Shown here one piece after another: positions 42,539 through 50,827 of a stretch of 64,000 nt of DNA; the first letter of the stretch is position 1; each line of letters begins with the position of its first letter. The notes under the pieces are model-generated. The model was not told the origin of the DNA, ran no database searches, and saw nothing but the letters and a program-made list of their open reading frames with translations. The stretch is from an uncultured Pseudomonas sp. Its GTDB lineage: Bacteria > Pseudomonadota > Gammaproteobacteria > Pseudomonadales > Pseudomonadaceae. Both the position numbers and the translations under genes were made by a program. The stretch is taken from the NCBI GenBank assembly GCA_943912755.1, contig CALTWF010000012.1:1-64000 (forward strand). Reading direction: 5' to 3'.

Positions 42539-43474
42539 TCAGTCCACCTGTGGCCGGTTCTGGCTGCGCTCGGCCTTGTAGCGTGCCGCCACTGCCGGCG
42601 CCGGCTTGGTGGTGCCGGTTTCCAGCCATTGGCGCATGCGGCTGGCATCGGCGAAGTGGGTGTATTTGCCGAAGGCGTCGAGGATCACCATCGCCACCGG
42701 ACGGTTATCCATCTTGGTCAGCAGCACCAGGCAATGGCCGGCATCGTTGGTGAAGCCGGTCTTGGTCAGCTTGATATCCCAGTTGGGCTTGTTCACCAGA
42801 TGGTCGGTATTGCGGAAGCCCAAGGTGTAGTTGGGCTTGCGGAAGGCCACGGTCTTCTCGCGGGTGGTGCTCAGTTCGCTCAGCAGCGGGTAGTTGCGCG
42901 CGGCCAGCAGCAGCTTGGTCAGGTCGCGGGCGGTGGAGACGTTGTTCGGCGACAGGCCGGTCGGCTCGACGTAGCGGGTGCTGTTCATGCCGAGGGCCTT
43001 GGCCTTGGCGTTCATCGCCTTGATGAAGGCGCCGTAGCCGCCCGGATAGTGGTGGGCGAGGGTCGCGGCGGCGCGGTTTTCCGAGGACATCAGGGTGATC
43101 AGCAGGGTTTCCCGGCGGCTTAATTCGCTGCCCAGGCGAACCCGCGAGTACACGCCCTTCATTTCCTTGGTCTGGGTGATGGTCATGGTCAGCATCTCGT
43201 CCATCGACTGCTTGGCGTCGAGCACGACCATGGCGGTCATCAGCTTGGTCACCGAGGCGATCGGGCGAACCATGTCGGGGTGGCTGGAGTAGAGCACCTG
43301 GTTGGTCTGCAGGTCGACCAGCATGGCGCTGCCGGAGGCCAGGTGCAGCTTGGCTGGGTCCCGTTGTACCTGGGCGGCGGGTTGGGCGACGGCGTTGGCG
43401 GTGACGCCGACGGTACCAGTGAGCAACAGCAGCAGACTGAGAATCGAAAGGGAGGTTTTCACGTAGGTGCTCAC
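42539..43474 (-). CDS. pbpG: D-alanyl-D-alanine endopeptidase (penicillin-binding protein 7)
   Basis: This 311-residue periplasmic serine peptidase cleaves D-Ala-meso-DAP cross-links in peptidoglycan. It has a signal peptide (ILSLLLLLTGTVGVTANAVA) and all three penicillin-binding motifs: S74-V-T-K77, S131-E-N133 and K238-T-G240. Length and motif spacing match PBP7/PbpG rather than the longer DacA carboxypeptidases. It is monocistronic, ending at the bidirectional terminator. Confidence 0.93.
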   Translation of the reverse strand: MSTYVKTSLSILSLLLLLTGTVGVTANAVAQPAAQVQRDPAKLHLASGSAMLVDLQTNQVLYSSHPDMVRPIASVTKLMTAMVVLDAKQSMDEMLTMTITQTKEMKGVYSRVRLGSELSRRETLLITLMSSENRAAATLAHHYPGGYGAFIKAMNAKAKALGMNSTRYVEPTGLSPNNVSTARDLTKLLLAARNYPLLSELSTTREKTVAFRKPNYTLGFRNTDHLVNKPNWDIKLTKTGFTNDAGHCLVLLTKMDNRPVAMVILDAFGKYTHFADASRMRQWLETGTTKPAPAVAARYKAERSQNRPQVD

Positions 43475-43650
43475 TAAAAGAAGGTATGTCGTTGGTAGTG
43501 CAAGGATTTTTATTTTTCTAAGCGTGACATTGTGGAGTATGGCTTAGGGGCTGTCGATTGCCGCCCGTGCGTTAGCCCGAATATGAATAATCTTTAATCG
43601 CTGCCCGTGCCCATTGGCCTAAACGCTGGTCCGGGCGCTTCCCCGGAACA

Positions 43651-43677
43651 ATAAAAAGCCCCGCCTGGAGGCGGGGC
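43651..43677 (-). terminator. Rho-independent terminator for the small gene at 43721
   Basis: An 8-bp GC stem, GCCCCGCC (43658-43665) with GGCGGGGC (43670-43677) and loop TGGA, reads on the minus strand into five T residues, 44 nt past the stop codon. The 176 nt from here to pbpG hold only the pbpG upstream region; I see no gene there. Confidence 0.85.
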
Positions 43678-43720
43678 AAGGGGAGGTGTGCGGAGCAACG
43701 CACAAGGGAAAGTCGGGGAC

Positions 43721-43903
43721 CTAGGCCTCGAAGGATTCCTGCGCAATATGGCGGGCTTTCGCTTCGGCGTCCGGGAGCGACAGGATCGGGCCACCGATCT
43801 TCTCGCCATCGCGTACCAGGTACCAGCAGACCAGCAGTCCGACATCCCTCAAGGCGGGTGGAACGGCGCTGCCGACGACGGACATGATGCTGATAGTAGC
43901 CAT
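43721..43903 (-). CDS. Small hypothetical protein
   Basis: This is a 60-residue protein (MATISIMSVVGSAVPP start) with a hydrophobic middle (LRDVGLLVCWYLV) and a charged C-terminal tail. I recognise no family. The start at 43903 is chosen because GGAGG lies upstream (11-nt gap, slightly long). The frame also stays open to an ATG at 43987, giving 88 residues, but that start has no visible ribosome-binding site. The dedicated terminator downstream supports a real gene. Confidence 0.6.
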   Translation of the reverse strand: MATISIMSVVGSAVPPALRDVGLLVCWYLVRDGEKIGGPILSLPDAEAKARHIAQESFEA

Positions 43904-43999
43904 GGTGAGTGCTCCCTCCGGGGTCATGGCTGCTACCTTACGTGCCGCGTCGGCTGCGGTGAAATCAGCGTTCTCAATAGTGTTCATTGATGAAATCCA

Positions 44000-44362
44000 C
44001 TACCAGCGCGGCGGCCCGTAGTAGACCGGTGGCGGGCCGTAGTAGCGGCGGTAGTGCGGCGGCGGCGCCGGCACATAGCGCTCTACCACCGGGTAGGGTT
44101 GGTAGTACACCACCGGCGCCGGTGGTGGCGGCGGCTGGTAGTAGACCGGTGCCGGTGGGGGCGGCGGATAGTAGGCCGGGGCACGTTCGACGACTACGGT
44201 ACGGTCGCGGCCGCCGGTTACCGCGGCACCGACCACGGCACCTACGACGGCTGCGCCGATGACCGGACCCGCGCCCCAGCCACCGCCACCATGGGCGGAG
44301 GCTTGTCCGGACAGGGCCAGGGCACCGATCAGCAGGGCGATACCGGGGATATGACGCTTCAT
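44000..44362 (-). CDS. Secreted Pro/Tyr-rich glycine-zipper envelope protein
   Basis: This 120-residue protein has a Sec signal peptide (IALLIGALALSGQASA). A glycine-zipper stretch follows (GAGPVIGAAVVGAVVGAAVTGG), and then a C-terminal half made of Pro/Tyr repeats (YYPPPPPAPVYYQPPPPPAP). Proteins of this plan are common in Pseudomonas as small outer-membrane or periplasmic proteins of unknown function. GAGGAGTC lies just upstream of the ATG. The repeat region is simple-sequence and could vary in length between strains. Confidence 0.8.
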   Translation of the reverse strand: MKRHIPGIALLIGALALSGQASAHGGGGWGAGPVIGAAVVGAVVGAAVTGGRDRTVVVERAPAYYPPPPPAPVYYQPPPPPAPVVYYQPYPVVERYVPAPPPHYRRYYGPPPVYYGPPRW

Positions 44363-44535
44363 GATGACTCCTCGCAGGGCATAACACCGCCCGTAGAACG
44401 GGTCGGGGATACCACTATGACCACTATTTCAAAAGGTTTCGCCGGGGCCCTCGGTAAAGGTTTTGTAAGGGCCGATCAACGGTAGGGCGCCAGCTTGGGC
44501 ATACTGTCGGCTTTCGTGGTTTTCCGGAGTTCGTC

Positions 44536-45348
44536 ATGACCCCCAGCAAAGACACCGTCCTGTGCATATCCCTGGCCGGCCGCCCCGGCACGTTCGGCGT
44601 GCGCTTCCACAATCACCTGTATGAGCAACTGGGGCTGGACTACTACTACAAGGCCATGACCACCGCGGACCTGCCGGGCGCCATCGGCGGCATCCGCGCG
44701 CTGGGCATCCGTGGTTGCGGGGTATCGATGCCGTACAAGGAAGCCAGCATCGCCCTGGTGGATGAACTGGATCCGTCGGTGGCGGCCATCGACTCGCTGA
44801 ACACCATCGTCAACAGCGACGGTCATCTCAAGGCCTACAACACCGACTACATCGCGGTGCGGCAACTGATCGACGAACACCGCCTGGATCCCCGGCAGCC
44901 TTTTGCCTTGCGCGGCAGTGGCGGGATGGCCAAGGCGGTGGCCTGCGCGTTTCGCGATGCCGGCTTTGCCTCGGGCACCATCGTTGCCCGCAACGAAGCC
45001 GCAGGGCGGCGGCTGGCGGAGCAATGTGGGTACCAGTGGCAGGCCGAGGTGGGTGAGCTGCGTCCGGCGTTGCTGGTGAATGTCACGCCGATCGGCATGG
45101 CGGGCGGGGCCGAGGCCGAACAACTGGCTTTCGCCGAGGCGCTGATCGAGGCGGCCGAGGTGGTCTTCGATGTGGTGGCGATGCCGGCCAGGACGCCGCT
45201 GATCGTGGCCGCCGAGGCCCGTGGCAAGCAGGTGATCACCGGGCTGGAGGTGATTGCCTTGCAGGCGCTGGAGCAGTTCGTGCTGTACACCGGAGTGCGG
45301 CCGAGCCGGGAGCAGGTGCAGCGGGCGGTGGCGTTCGCCCGGGGATAA
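44536..45348 (+). CDS. Shikimate 5-dehydrogenase-like protein (AroE paralogue)
   Basis: This 270-residue cytoplasmic oxidoreductase is of the AroE/YdiB superfamily. The shikimate-side catalytic pair is represented by K68 (GCGVSMPYKE) and D103 (AYNTDY), with N88 in DSLNTIV. The nucleotide-binding glycine motif is RGSGGMAKA, and VNVTPIGM is also conserved. The divergence of the first motif from GFNVTIPHK suggests a paralogue acting on shikimate/quinate-like compounds rather than the biosynthetic AroE. It is monocistronic, followed by a REP-like hairpin. Confidence 0.85.
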   Translation: MTPSKDTVLCISLAGRPGTFGVRFHNHLYEQLGLDYYYKAMTTADLPGAIGGIRALGIRGCGVSMPYKEASIALVDELDPSVAAIDSLNTIVNSDGHLKAYNTDYIAVRQLIDEHRLDPRQPFALRGSGGMAKAVACAFRDAGFASGTIVARNEAAGRRLAEQCGYQWQAEVGELRPALLVNVTPIGMAGGAEAEQLAFAEALIEAAEVVFDVVAMPARTPLIVAAEARGKQVITGLEVIALQALEQFVLYTGVRPSREQVQRAVAFARG

Positions 45349-45358
45349 GTGGGGAACG

Positions 45359-45420
45359 TCGCTGGCAAGCCCCACAGGGTCCGAGCACACCGACGGACTC
45401 TGTGGGGGCTTGCCAGCGAT
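45359..45420. repeat. REP-like imperfect inverted repeat
   Basis: TCGCTGGCAAGCCCCACAG (from 45359) pairs with CTGTGGGGGCTTGCCAGCGA (45400-45419) with one bulged base. GTCCG (45379-45383) and CGGAC (45393-45397) extend the stem. It lies between two convergent genes and is probably a mutual transcription end. Confidence 0.75.
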
Positions 45421-45441
45421 CAGGCCATGACAGTCACTCGT

Positions 45442-46083
45442 TTATTCCAGCCGGGCCAGGCGCTCTTCCAGCGCCGCGATCCGCGCTTCCAATGCCTCGA
45501 TCCGTTCCGCCGAGACACCACTGGCCGACCGCTCCGGGCCTTGCTGGCGCGCCGCAAGGATCGCCTCGATTTCCTCCGGGTCGCCCAGTGCATGGGTGTA
45601 GCGATCCTCCCGCTGCCCGGCCTGCTTCGGCAGGTGCAGGGCAAGGTCGCGAGCGATCAGGCGCTCCAGCTGATGCAGCACCTCGTCGGTGTCGGCGAAC
45701 TCGTGCATGCGCTGGCTGCGCGTGAGCAGTTCGTTCAGCGTCTGCGGCCCGCGCAGGAACATCAGCCCCATCAGGATCAATTGCGCCGGTACCAGCTCCA
45801 GCCCTTTGTCCACCCGCTGTTCCCAGCGGTCGGCGCGGCTGCCCATCTGCAGGCGCACCAGGCCCTGGCCTTCGAGGTTACGCAGGCTCTGGCCGATCTG
45901 GCCCTGGGTCAGGTTCATTACCGGTTCGCGGCTGGTCTTCTGGTTGCAGGCCAGCATCAGCGCGTTGAGGGTCAGGGGATAGGTTTCCGGATTGCTCGCC
46001 TGTTTCTCGATCAGCGAGCCGAGGATGCGCACTTCGGCGGGAGTGAAGCGGGCAGTGGCGGAAGTATCGTGCTCGTCGGACAT
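45442..46083 (-). CDS. YceH/DUF480 family protein
   Basis: This 213-residue cytoplasmic protein of the widespread YceH (DUF480) family consists of paired winged-helix domains. Characteristic blocks are RILGSLIEKQ, YPLTLNALMLACNQKTSREPV and LMFLRGPQTLNELLTRS. The last 30 residues form a coiled coil (ERIEALEARIAALEERLARL) that may mediate oligomerisation. The molecular function is not known. It stands alone between two hairpins. Confidence 0.9.
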   Translation of the reverse strand: MSDEHDTSATARFTPAEVRILGSLIEKQASNPETYPLTLNALMLACNQKTSREPVMNLTQGQIGQSLRNLEGQGLVRLQMGSRADRWEQRVDKGLELVPAQLILMGLMFLRGPQTLNELLTRSQRMHEFADTDEVLHQLERLIARDLALHLPKQAGQREDRYTHALGDPEEIEAILAARQQGPERSASGVSAERIEALEARIAALEERLARLE

Positions 46084-46142
46084 GGCCCTGTCTCTTTGCG
46101 GGAAAAGGGTCCTAGCCTAGGGGCGCAGGCGGGTAAAACACA

Positions 46143-46173
46143 AGCGACCGATGGCGCGTGGCCATCGGTCGCT
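46143..46173 (-). terminator. Hairpin terminator after sstT
   Basis: A 13-bp perfect stem, AGCGACCGATGGC (46143-46155) with GCCATCGGTCGCT (46161-46173), starts 8 nt after the sstT stop codon. On the minus strand it is followed by TGTGTTTTA, an acceptable T-rich tract. Confidence 0.75.
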
Positions 46174-46180
46174 CGTGGTA

Positions 46181-47389
46181 TCAGGCGCGGCGCGCTTCGG
46201 CCTGGCAGGCGGCGGCGGTGAAGAGTACGTCGGTGGAAGAGTTCAGTGCGGTTTCCGCCGAGTCCTGGAGGACGCCGATGATGAAGCCCACTGCGACCAC
46301 CTGCATGGCGATTTCGCTGGGGATGCCGAACAGGCTGCAGGCCAGCGGGATCAGCAGCAGCGAACCGCCGGCCACGCCCGAGGCGCCGCAGGCGCAGACC
46401 GCCGCCACCACGCTGAGCAGCACGGCGGTCGGCAGGTCGACGGCGATGCCGAGGGTGTGGACGGCGGCCAGGGTCAGCACGGTGATGGTGATCGCCGCGC
46501 CGGCCATGTTGATGGTGGCGCCGAGGGGGATGGACACCGAGTAGGTATCTTCGTGCAGGCCGAGCTTCTCGCTCAGGGCCAGGTTGACCGGGATGTTCGC
46601 CGCCGAGCTGCGGGTGAAGAACGCGGTGATGCCGCTTTCACGCAGGCACAGCAGGGTCAGCGGGTAAGGGTTGCGGCGGATCTTCCACCAGACGATCAGC
46701 GGGTTCATCACCAGCGCGACGAACAGCATGCAGCCGATCAGCACCGCCAGCAGGTGCAGGTAGCCGAGCAGGGCGTCGAGGCCGGATTGCGCCAGGGTCG
46801 AGGCGACCAGGCCGAAGATGCCCAGCGGGGCGAAGCGGATCACCACGCGAACGATCAGGGTCACGCCGTTGGACAGGTCGTCCAGCACGGTGCGGGTGGT
46901 TTCGCCGGCATGGCGCACGGCAACGCCGAGGCCGATGGCCCAGGCGAGGATACCGATGAAGTTGCCGCTCATCAGGGCATTGACCGGGTTGTCCACGACG
47001 CTGAGCAGCAGGTTCTGCAGCACTTCGCCGATACCGCCGGGGGCGCTCATCTGCGCTTCACCGGCATTCAGCGCCAGGCTCGAGGGGAACAGCATGCTCG
47101 CCGCCACCGCGACCACCGCCGCGCCGAAGGTGCCCCACAGGTAAAGGAAGAGGATGGGGCGGATATGGGTTTCCTGGCCGTGCTTGTGGTTGGCGATCGA
47201 GGCCATGACCAGGATGAACACCAGGATCGGTGCCACCGCTTTCAGGGCGCTGACGAACACCTTGCCGACGAAGGCCAGGCTGGCGGCCGCCTGGGGTGCG
47301 ACCAGGGCAAGGGCGATACCGGCCACCAGGCCGATGAGGATTTGCAGCACCAGGCTGGTGCGGTTGAGCAGCTTCAGAACAGGGGTCAT
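46181..47389 (-). CDS. sstT: Serine/threonine:sodium symporter SstT
   Basis: This 402-residue inner-membrane transporter of the dicarboxylate/amino acid:cation symporter family imports serine and threonine with Na+. It has eight or more hydrophobic segments, the re-entrant serine-rich hairpin ESGITAFFTRSSAANIPVN and the Na-site sequence IPLGATINMAGAAI. The frame is open 38 codons upstream (to 47503), but MTPVLKLLNRTSLVLQ matches known SstT N-termini. The gene is transcribed away from nhaR, with about 200 nt between them, and no operator is evident. Confidence 0.92.
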   Translation of the reverse strand: MTPVLKLLNRTSLVLQILIGLVAGIALALVAPQAAASLAFVGKVFVSALKAVAPILVFILVMASIANHKHGQETHIRPILFLYLWGTFGAAVVAVAASMLFPSSLALNAGEAQMSAPGGIGEVLQNLLLSVVDNPVNALMSGNFIGILAWAIGLGVAVRHAGETTRTVLDDLSNGVTLIVRVVIRFAPLGIFGLVASTLAQSGLDALLGYLHLLAVLIGCMLFVALVMNPLIVWWKIRRNPYPLTLLCLRESGITAFFTRSSAANIPVNLALSEKLGLHEDTYSVSIPLGATINMAGAAITITVLTLAAVHTLGIAVDLPTAVLLSVVAAVCACGASGVAGGSLLLIPLACSLFGIPSEIAMQVVAVGFIIGVLQDSAETALNSSTDVLFTAAACQAEARRA

Positions 47390-47591
47390 AAACGAGCGTT
47401 CTCGGTTTTTGTTCGAGGAATCATCCGAACGGGCGAAGGCAGGGTCCACGCAGGTAGACGAGCGTGCCGCCGCGCTTTTTAGGCGCCCCGGCGTTCGGCC
47501 CAACGGTTTCCGTGGCCGGTGGCCGGGCGGAAAAAAGGGGCGGACTGTAGCACACCTGTGTTGTACATGAGCTGGAGCCCGTCAGACGGCT

Positions 47592-48497
47592 TTACGCCAG
47601 CGGCCAGTTGAACAGCTCCCGGCGCGCGCCTTCGGTAATGGCGACGATGCCCGGATGCTTGACCTTGCGTTCCACCGAGATGGCGTAGAACGACTCGGTT
47701 ACCGCGTCGGTCTGGCCGATCAGCTCGACGTCGTACTGCCGGCAGATTTCCTCGGCGATCACGCTGGGGGCGATGAAGATGCCGCTGCCGGATTTGCCGA
47801 AGGCCTGCATCAGCGCGCTGTCATCGAACTCGCCGACGATCCGCGGCTGCAATTGCTGTTCGGCGAACCAGCGCAGCAAGCGGTTGCGGACCATGGTTTC
47901 CTGGCCGGGAATCAGCAGCGGCGCATGCTGCAGGCAGGCGGGGAAAGGTAGCGGCTGGCGTGCCACCAGTTCGCGGGTGGCCAGAAAGCTGATTCCGCAT
48001 TCACCGAGTTTCTGGCTGTAGCCCTTGATATCCAGATGGCCGGGCATCGGGCTGTCGGAGATCACCAGGTCCAGGCGCTGGATCGCCAGGTCGGCGAGCA
48101 GGCGTTCCAGTTTGTCTTCGCGGCAACTGATGCGCAGCGGCTCGGCCAGTTCCATGGTCGGCGCGATCAGGCGGTAGACGATGGACTTGGGTACCACGTC
48201 CGCCACGCCAACGCGGAACAGCACTTGCTGGTCCTTGGGCCGGGCTCGCAGCATGGCTTCCAGTTCGCCGCCGATCTGGAACATCTGCTCGGCATAGGAC
48301 AGGGCCTGGCGCCCGGTTTCGGTCAGCTCCAGCTGGCGGCCGACGCGCTGGAACAGTTCGATGCCATAGGTTTGCTCCAGCAGGCTGATCTGGCCGCTGA
48401 TGGTCTGCGGGGTGAGGTTCAGCTGTTCGCAGGCGCGGACGATGCTGCCGGTCTTGGCCACGACCCAGAAGTAATGCATCTGCCGGTAATTGAGCAT
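47592..48497 (-). CDS. nhaR: LysR-type transcriptional activator NhaR
   Basis: This 301-residue LysR-family regulator has its HTH at residues 1-60 (MLNYRQMHYFWVVAKTGSIV, PQTISGQISLLEQ), a linker, and a C-terminal effector domain. The MLNYxxLHYFW opening and overall sequence match NhaR, the Na+-responsive activator of the NhaA antiporter. No nhaA lies nearby, so it acts in trans or on other envelope-stress genes. The frame continues to 48584, but the HTH start fixes the ATG at 48497. Confidence 0.85.
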   Translation of the reverse strand: MLNYRQMHYFWVVAKTGSIVRACEQLNLTPQTISGQISLLEQTYGIELFQRVGRQLELTETGRQALSYAEQMFQIGGELEAMLRARPKDQQVLFRVGVADVVPKSIVYRLIAPTMELAEPLRISCREDKLERLLADLAIQRLDLVISDSPMPGHLDIKGYSQKLGECGISFLATRELVARQPLPFPACLQHAPLLIPGQETMVRNRLLRWFAEQQLQPRIVGEFDDSALMQAFGKSGSGIFIAPSVIAEEICRQYDVELIGQTDAVTESFYAISVERKVKHPGIVAITEGARRELFNWPLA

Positions 48498-48631
48498 GCC
48501 CGTTCTCGATTCGGAAAATTCGAAGTATACCCGCTGAAAATACGAATTTTTCTGAAGTTTTCCGCTCTTTAGAATGCCTGCCATTGCGGTGCCATCTATC
48601 GCGGCGCCGACGACTTTCCAGTGAGGACGAC

Positions 48632-48868
48632 ATGCTCCATATCAAATCCATCGGTACCCCCTTGGTCCTGGTGCTTGCCCTGTTTGCCATGAGCGGCTGC
48701 GAGCAGGCCGAGAAATCCGCCCAGCAGGTGCTCAACCAGGCCGCCGAATCGGCCAAGGAAGCGATCGACAAGACCAACGAAGCGGCCCAGCAGGCGTTGA
48801 GCGAGGCCACCGGTTCGGAGAAATCCGAAAAAGAACAGAGCAAGGACACTGACGGTCAGAAAATCTGA
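48632..48868 (+). CDS. Small Ala/Glu-rich lipoprotein
   Basis: This is a 78-residue lipoprotein with a signal sequence ending in the lipobox M-S-G-C (Cys22) after a hydrophobic run (LVLVLALFAMSGC). The mature part is a highly charged helix (SAKEAIDKTNEAAQQALSEA) with no known domain. GAGGA is placed 6 nt before the ATG. The gene is divergent from nhaR and 38 nt upstream of the TerC-family gene, so it is possibly co-transcribed with it. Confidence 0.8.
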   Translation: MLHIKSIGTPLVLVLALFAMSGCEQAEKSAQQVLNQAAESAKEAIDKTNEAAQQALSEATGSEKSEKEQSKDTDGQKI

Positions 48869-48906
48869 CCTATTTTTTCAATAACCGATAAATCAGGATC
48901 TGATTC

Positions 48907-49656
48907 ATGGAATACCTGCTGGAACTCGCTGCAAGCCCGACCGCCTGGGTCGCCCTGGCCACCTTGGTGGCCATGGAGATCGTCCTGGGTATCGACAACC
49001 TGATCTTCATTTCCATCCTGACCAACAAGCTGCCCATGGAGTACCGCTCCAAGGCCCGCCGCATCGGTATCTCCATGGCCCTGATCATGCGCCTGGCGTT
49101 GCTCAGCACCGTGGCCTGGATCGTCCAGTTGACCGAGCCGGTGATCGACATCCTCGGCAAGAGCTTCTCGTGGAAGGACATGATCCTGATCGCCGGTGGC
49201 CTGTTCCTGCTGTGGAAAGCGACCAAGGAGATCCATGAAAGCGTGGACCCGCGGGCCAAGGAAGAATCCGCCGCCTCGTCTACCATTACCCTGGGCTTCG
49301 CGGCGGCCATCGGTCAGATCCTGTTGCTGGACATCGTCTTCTCCATCGACAGCATCATTACCGCCGTGGGCATGACCGAGCACCTGCCGATCATGATCAT
49401 TGCCGTGATCAGCGCCGTGATCGTGATGCTGGTGGCCGCCGACCCGCTGGCCAAGTTCATCAACGACAACCCGACCGTGGTGATGCTGGCCCTGGGCTTC
49501 CTCATCATGATCGGCATGACCCTGATCGCCGAAGGCTTCGGCGCCCACGTACCGAAAGGCTACGTCTACGCGGCCATGGCCTTCTCCACCGCGATCGAGG
49601 TGCTCAACATCATGTCGCGCAAGGCCCGCCAGCGCCGCGAGGCCAGCGAGGGCTGA
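48907..49656 (+). CDS. TerC-family integral membrane protein
   Basis: This 249-residue protein has about seven transmembrane helices and belongs to the TerC superfamily, marked by EIVLGIDNLIFISIL and DIVFSIDSIITAVGMT, whose aspartates in the membrane are conserved. Relatives are linked to tellurite resistance or to metal export during protein secretion (manganese exporters such as Alx/MeeF); the role of this one is not known. The start has TCAGGA about 8 nt upstream. A strong terminator follows at 49687. Confidence 0.9.
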   Translation: MEYLLELAASPTAWVALATLVAMEIVLGIDNLIFISILTNKLPMEYRSKARRIGISMALIMRLALLSTVAWIVQLTEPVIDILGKSFSWKDMILIAGGLFLLWKATKEIHESVDPRAKEESAASSTITLGFAAAIGQILLLDIVFSIDSIITAVGMTEHLPIMIIAVISAVIVMLVAADPLAKFINDNPTVVMLALGFLIMIGMTLIAEGFGAHVPKGYVYAAMAFSTAIEVLNIMSRKARQRREASEG

Positions 49657-49686
49657 TCAACCGGATCTGTTGCGTGCTGTAGTTTG

Positions 49687-49712
49687 GGGGCTCCTTGTGG
49701 AGCCCCTTTTTT
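49687..49712 (+). terminator. Rho-independent terminator after the TerC-family gene
   Basis: An 8-bp stem, GGGGCTCC (49687-49694) with GGAGCCCC (49699-49706) and loop TTGT, is followed by six T residues, 30 nt after the stop codon. Confidence 0.95.
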
Positions 49713-49721
49713 ATTGGCGGA

Positions 49722-49907
49722 TCAGTGCGCGTTGGCGTGGCGGCGGGGTGCCCGGCGATGGGCAGGAGCAACGGGCTTGAGCGGCGCGTGCGGATCCTGG
49801 TGGTGCAGGTGGTGACGGCGGGCGATACGCAATACGCCCCACAACATGGCAGCGGCTACGCTCAGCCAGGCTGCGATCATCATGAAGATAGCCATGGTCA
49901 GGCTCAT
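49722..49907 (-). CDS. Small single-pass membrane protein with His-rich tail
   Basis: This is a 61-residue protein. One transmembrane helix (residues 3-24, LTMAIFMMIAAWLSVAAAMLWG) is followed by a cytoplasmic His/Arg/Pro-rich tail (RRHHLHHQDPHAP). The His density suggests metal binding, but no family is recognised. The start at 49907 is set by a strong ribosome-binding GGAGG 6 nt upstream; a longer open frame to 49952 is unlikely. Confidence 0.75.
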   Translation of the reverse strand: MSLTMAIFMMIAAWLSVAAAMLWGVLRIARRHHLHHQDPHAPLKPVAPAHRRAPRRHANAH

Positions 49908-50118
49908 GGGTGCCTCCTTCTTCTTTACAGGCGGGGCCTGTAACTCAGACACCTGCTTAGTCTAGACGCTCAGTTATTTCAGGCTATTGACCGAAGGTCC
50001 AAAGCTCAGACCGCTTTGTTCCAAGCCGGGCGCGGGCTATACCGATGCCGTCCGTCGGCCTATGATCGCCGCTCAAGGCCGGGCGCTGTCTGCCTGGCGA
50101 CCGTTCAAGCGAGGACTC

Positions 50119-50778
50119 ATGCCGATCCTTTCCACCTCTGTGCACCGCCTGCTGGCCGCCTGCCTGGTTGTCGCCAGCCTTGCCGGTTGCGCCAGCCAGC
50201 CGTCTTCCGAACTCAAGCAACTGCCGCAACGGGTGGAGCTCAGTGCGGTGCCGTTCTTCCGCGGCAATGCCGAGCAGAGCGCACCGATGGCCCTGGCCGC
50301 GCTGCTGTCGCAACAGGGCGTGCGCATCACCCCGGGTTTGCTGGGCTTGCCGAAGCAGCCGGAAAAACTGCAGGCCGGTGTGGAAAACGCCGCACGGCAA
50401 TACGGGATGGTGGTTTACCCGCTGGATACCCGCCTGGCGGCGCTGTTGACCCAGGTAGCCGCAGGGTATCCGGTGCTGGTGCGCTACCAGGAGGGTTCGG
50501 CGTTCTGGAGCGAGCCGCGTTACGGGCTGCTGGTGGGCTTCGATCGTTATAAGCAACGGGTACTGCTGCGCGCGGGCAACAGCCGGCGCCTGCCGATGGA
50601 TTTCGACGCCTTCGAGTCGGCGTGGCAGAAGGAAGGGAGCTGGGCGGTGCTGGTGCAGCAGCCGAAGCAATTGCCGGCCGGGGTGGATCGGCAGCGCTGG
50701 CTGAAGGCGGCCAGCGAGCTGGCGGCGGCGGGGCAGGAACAGGCGGCGCGCCAGGCGGTCGAGACCATCGGACGCTGA
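50119..50778 (+). CDS. C39-peptidase-like lipoprotein lacking the catalytic Cys and His
   Basis: This 219-residue lipoprotein has a lipobox S-L-A-G-C (Cys23). The body aligns with the papain-like C39 peptidase fold found in Pseudomonas lipoproteins, where the motif is usually Q-C-G-P-A-A-L-A. Here the corresponding stretch reads EQSAPMALAALL, so the nucleophile is Ser, and the His-containing strand reads PRYGLLVGFDRY with no His. It is probably a non-peptidase binding protein. A C-terminal helical repeat (QRWLKAASELAAAGQEQAAR) resembles a TPR unit. The start is placed at the signal peptide with GCGAGGA upstream; the frame is open from 49987. Confidence 0.75.
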   Translation: MPILSTSVHRLLAACLVVASLAGCASQPSSELKQLPQRVELSAVPFFRGNAEQSAPMALAALLSQQGVRITPGLLGLPKQPEKLQAGVENAARQYGMVVYPLDTRLAALLTQVAAGYPVLVRYQEGSAFWSEPRYGLLVGFDRYKQRVLLRAGNSRRLPMDFDAFESAWQKEGSWAVLVQQPKQLPAGVDRQRWLKAASELAAAGQEQAARQAVETIGR

Positions 50779-50788
50779 AGGGAAACGT

Positions 50789-50816
50789 TGCGGGAGCGGT
50801 TCTGGCCGCTCCCGCA
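50789..50816. repeat. REP-like hairpin between convergent genes
   Basis: An 11-bp stem, TGCGGGAGCGG (50789-50799) with CCGCTCCCGCA (50806-50816), carries the GGGAGCGG core of the local REP family. It separates the lipoprotein gene from the convergent oxidoreductase gene. Confidence 0.7.
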
Positions 50817-50827
50817 GAGGGTGTCGC

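Noticed and set aside
43615..43645. Another copy of the NEL leader (GGCCTAAACGCTGG)
   Set aside because: Only a few bases match and no gene follows it on the plus strand.
45243..45420. Phage or insertion-sequence end near the AroE-like gene
   Set aside because: The inverted repeat is of the REP type, with no transposase or target duplication.
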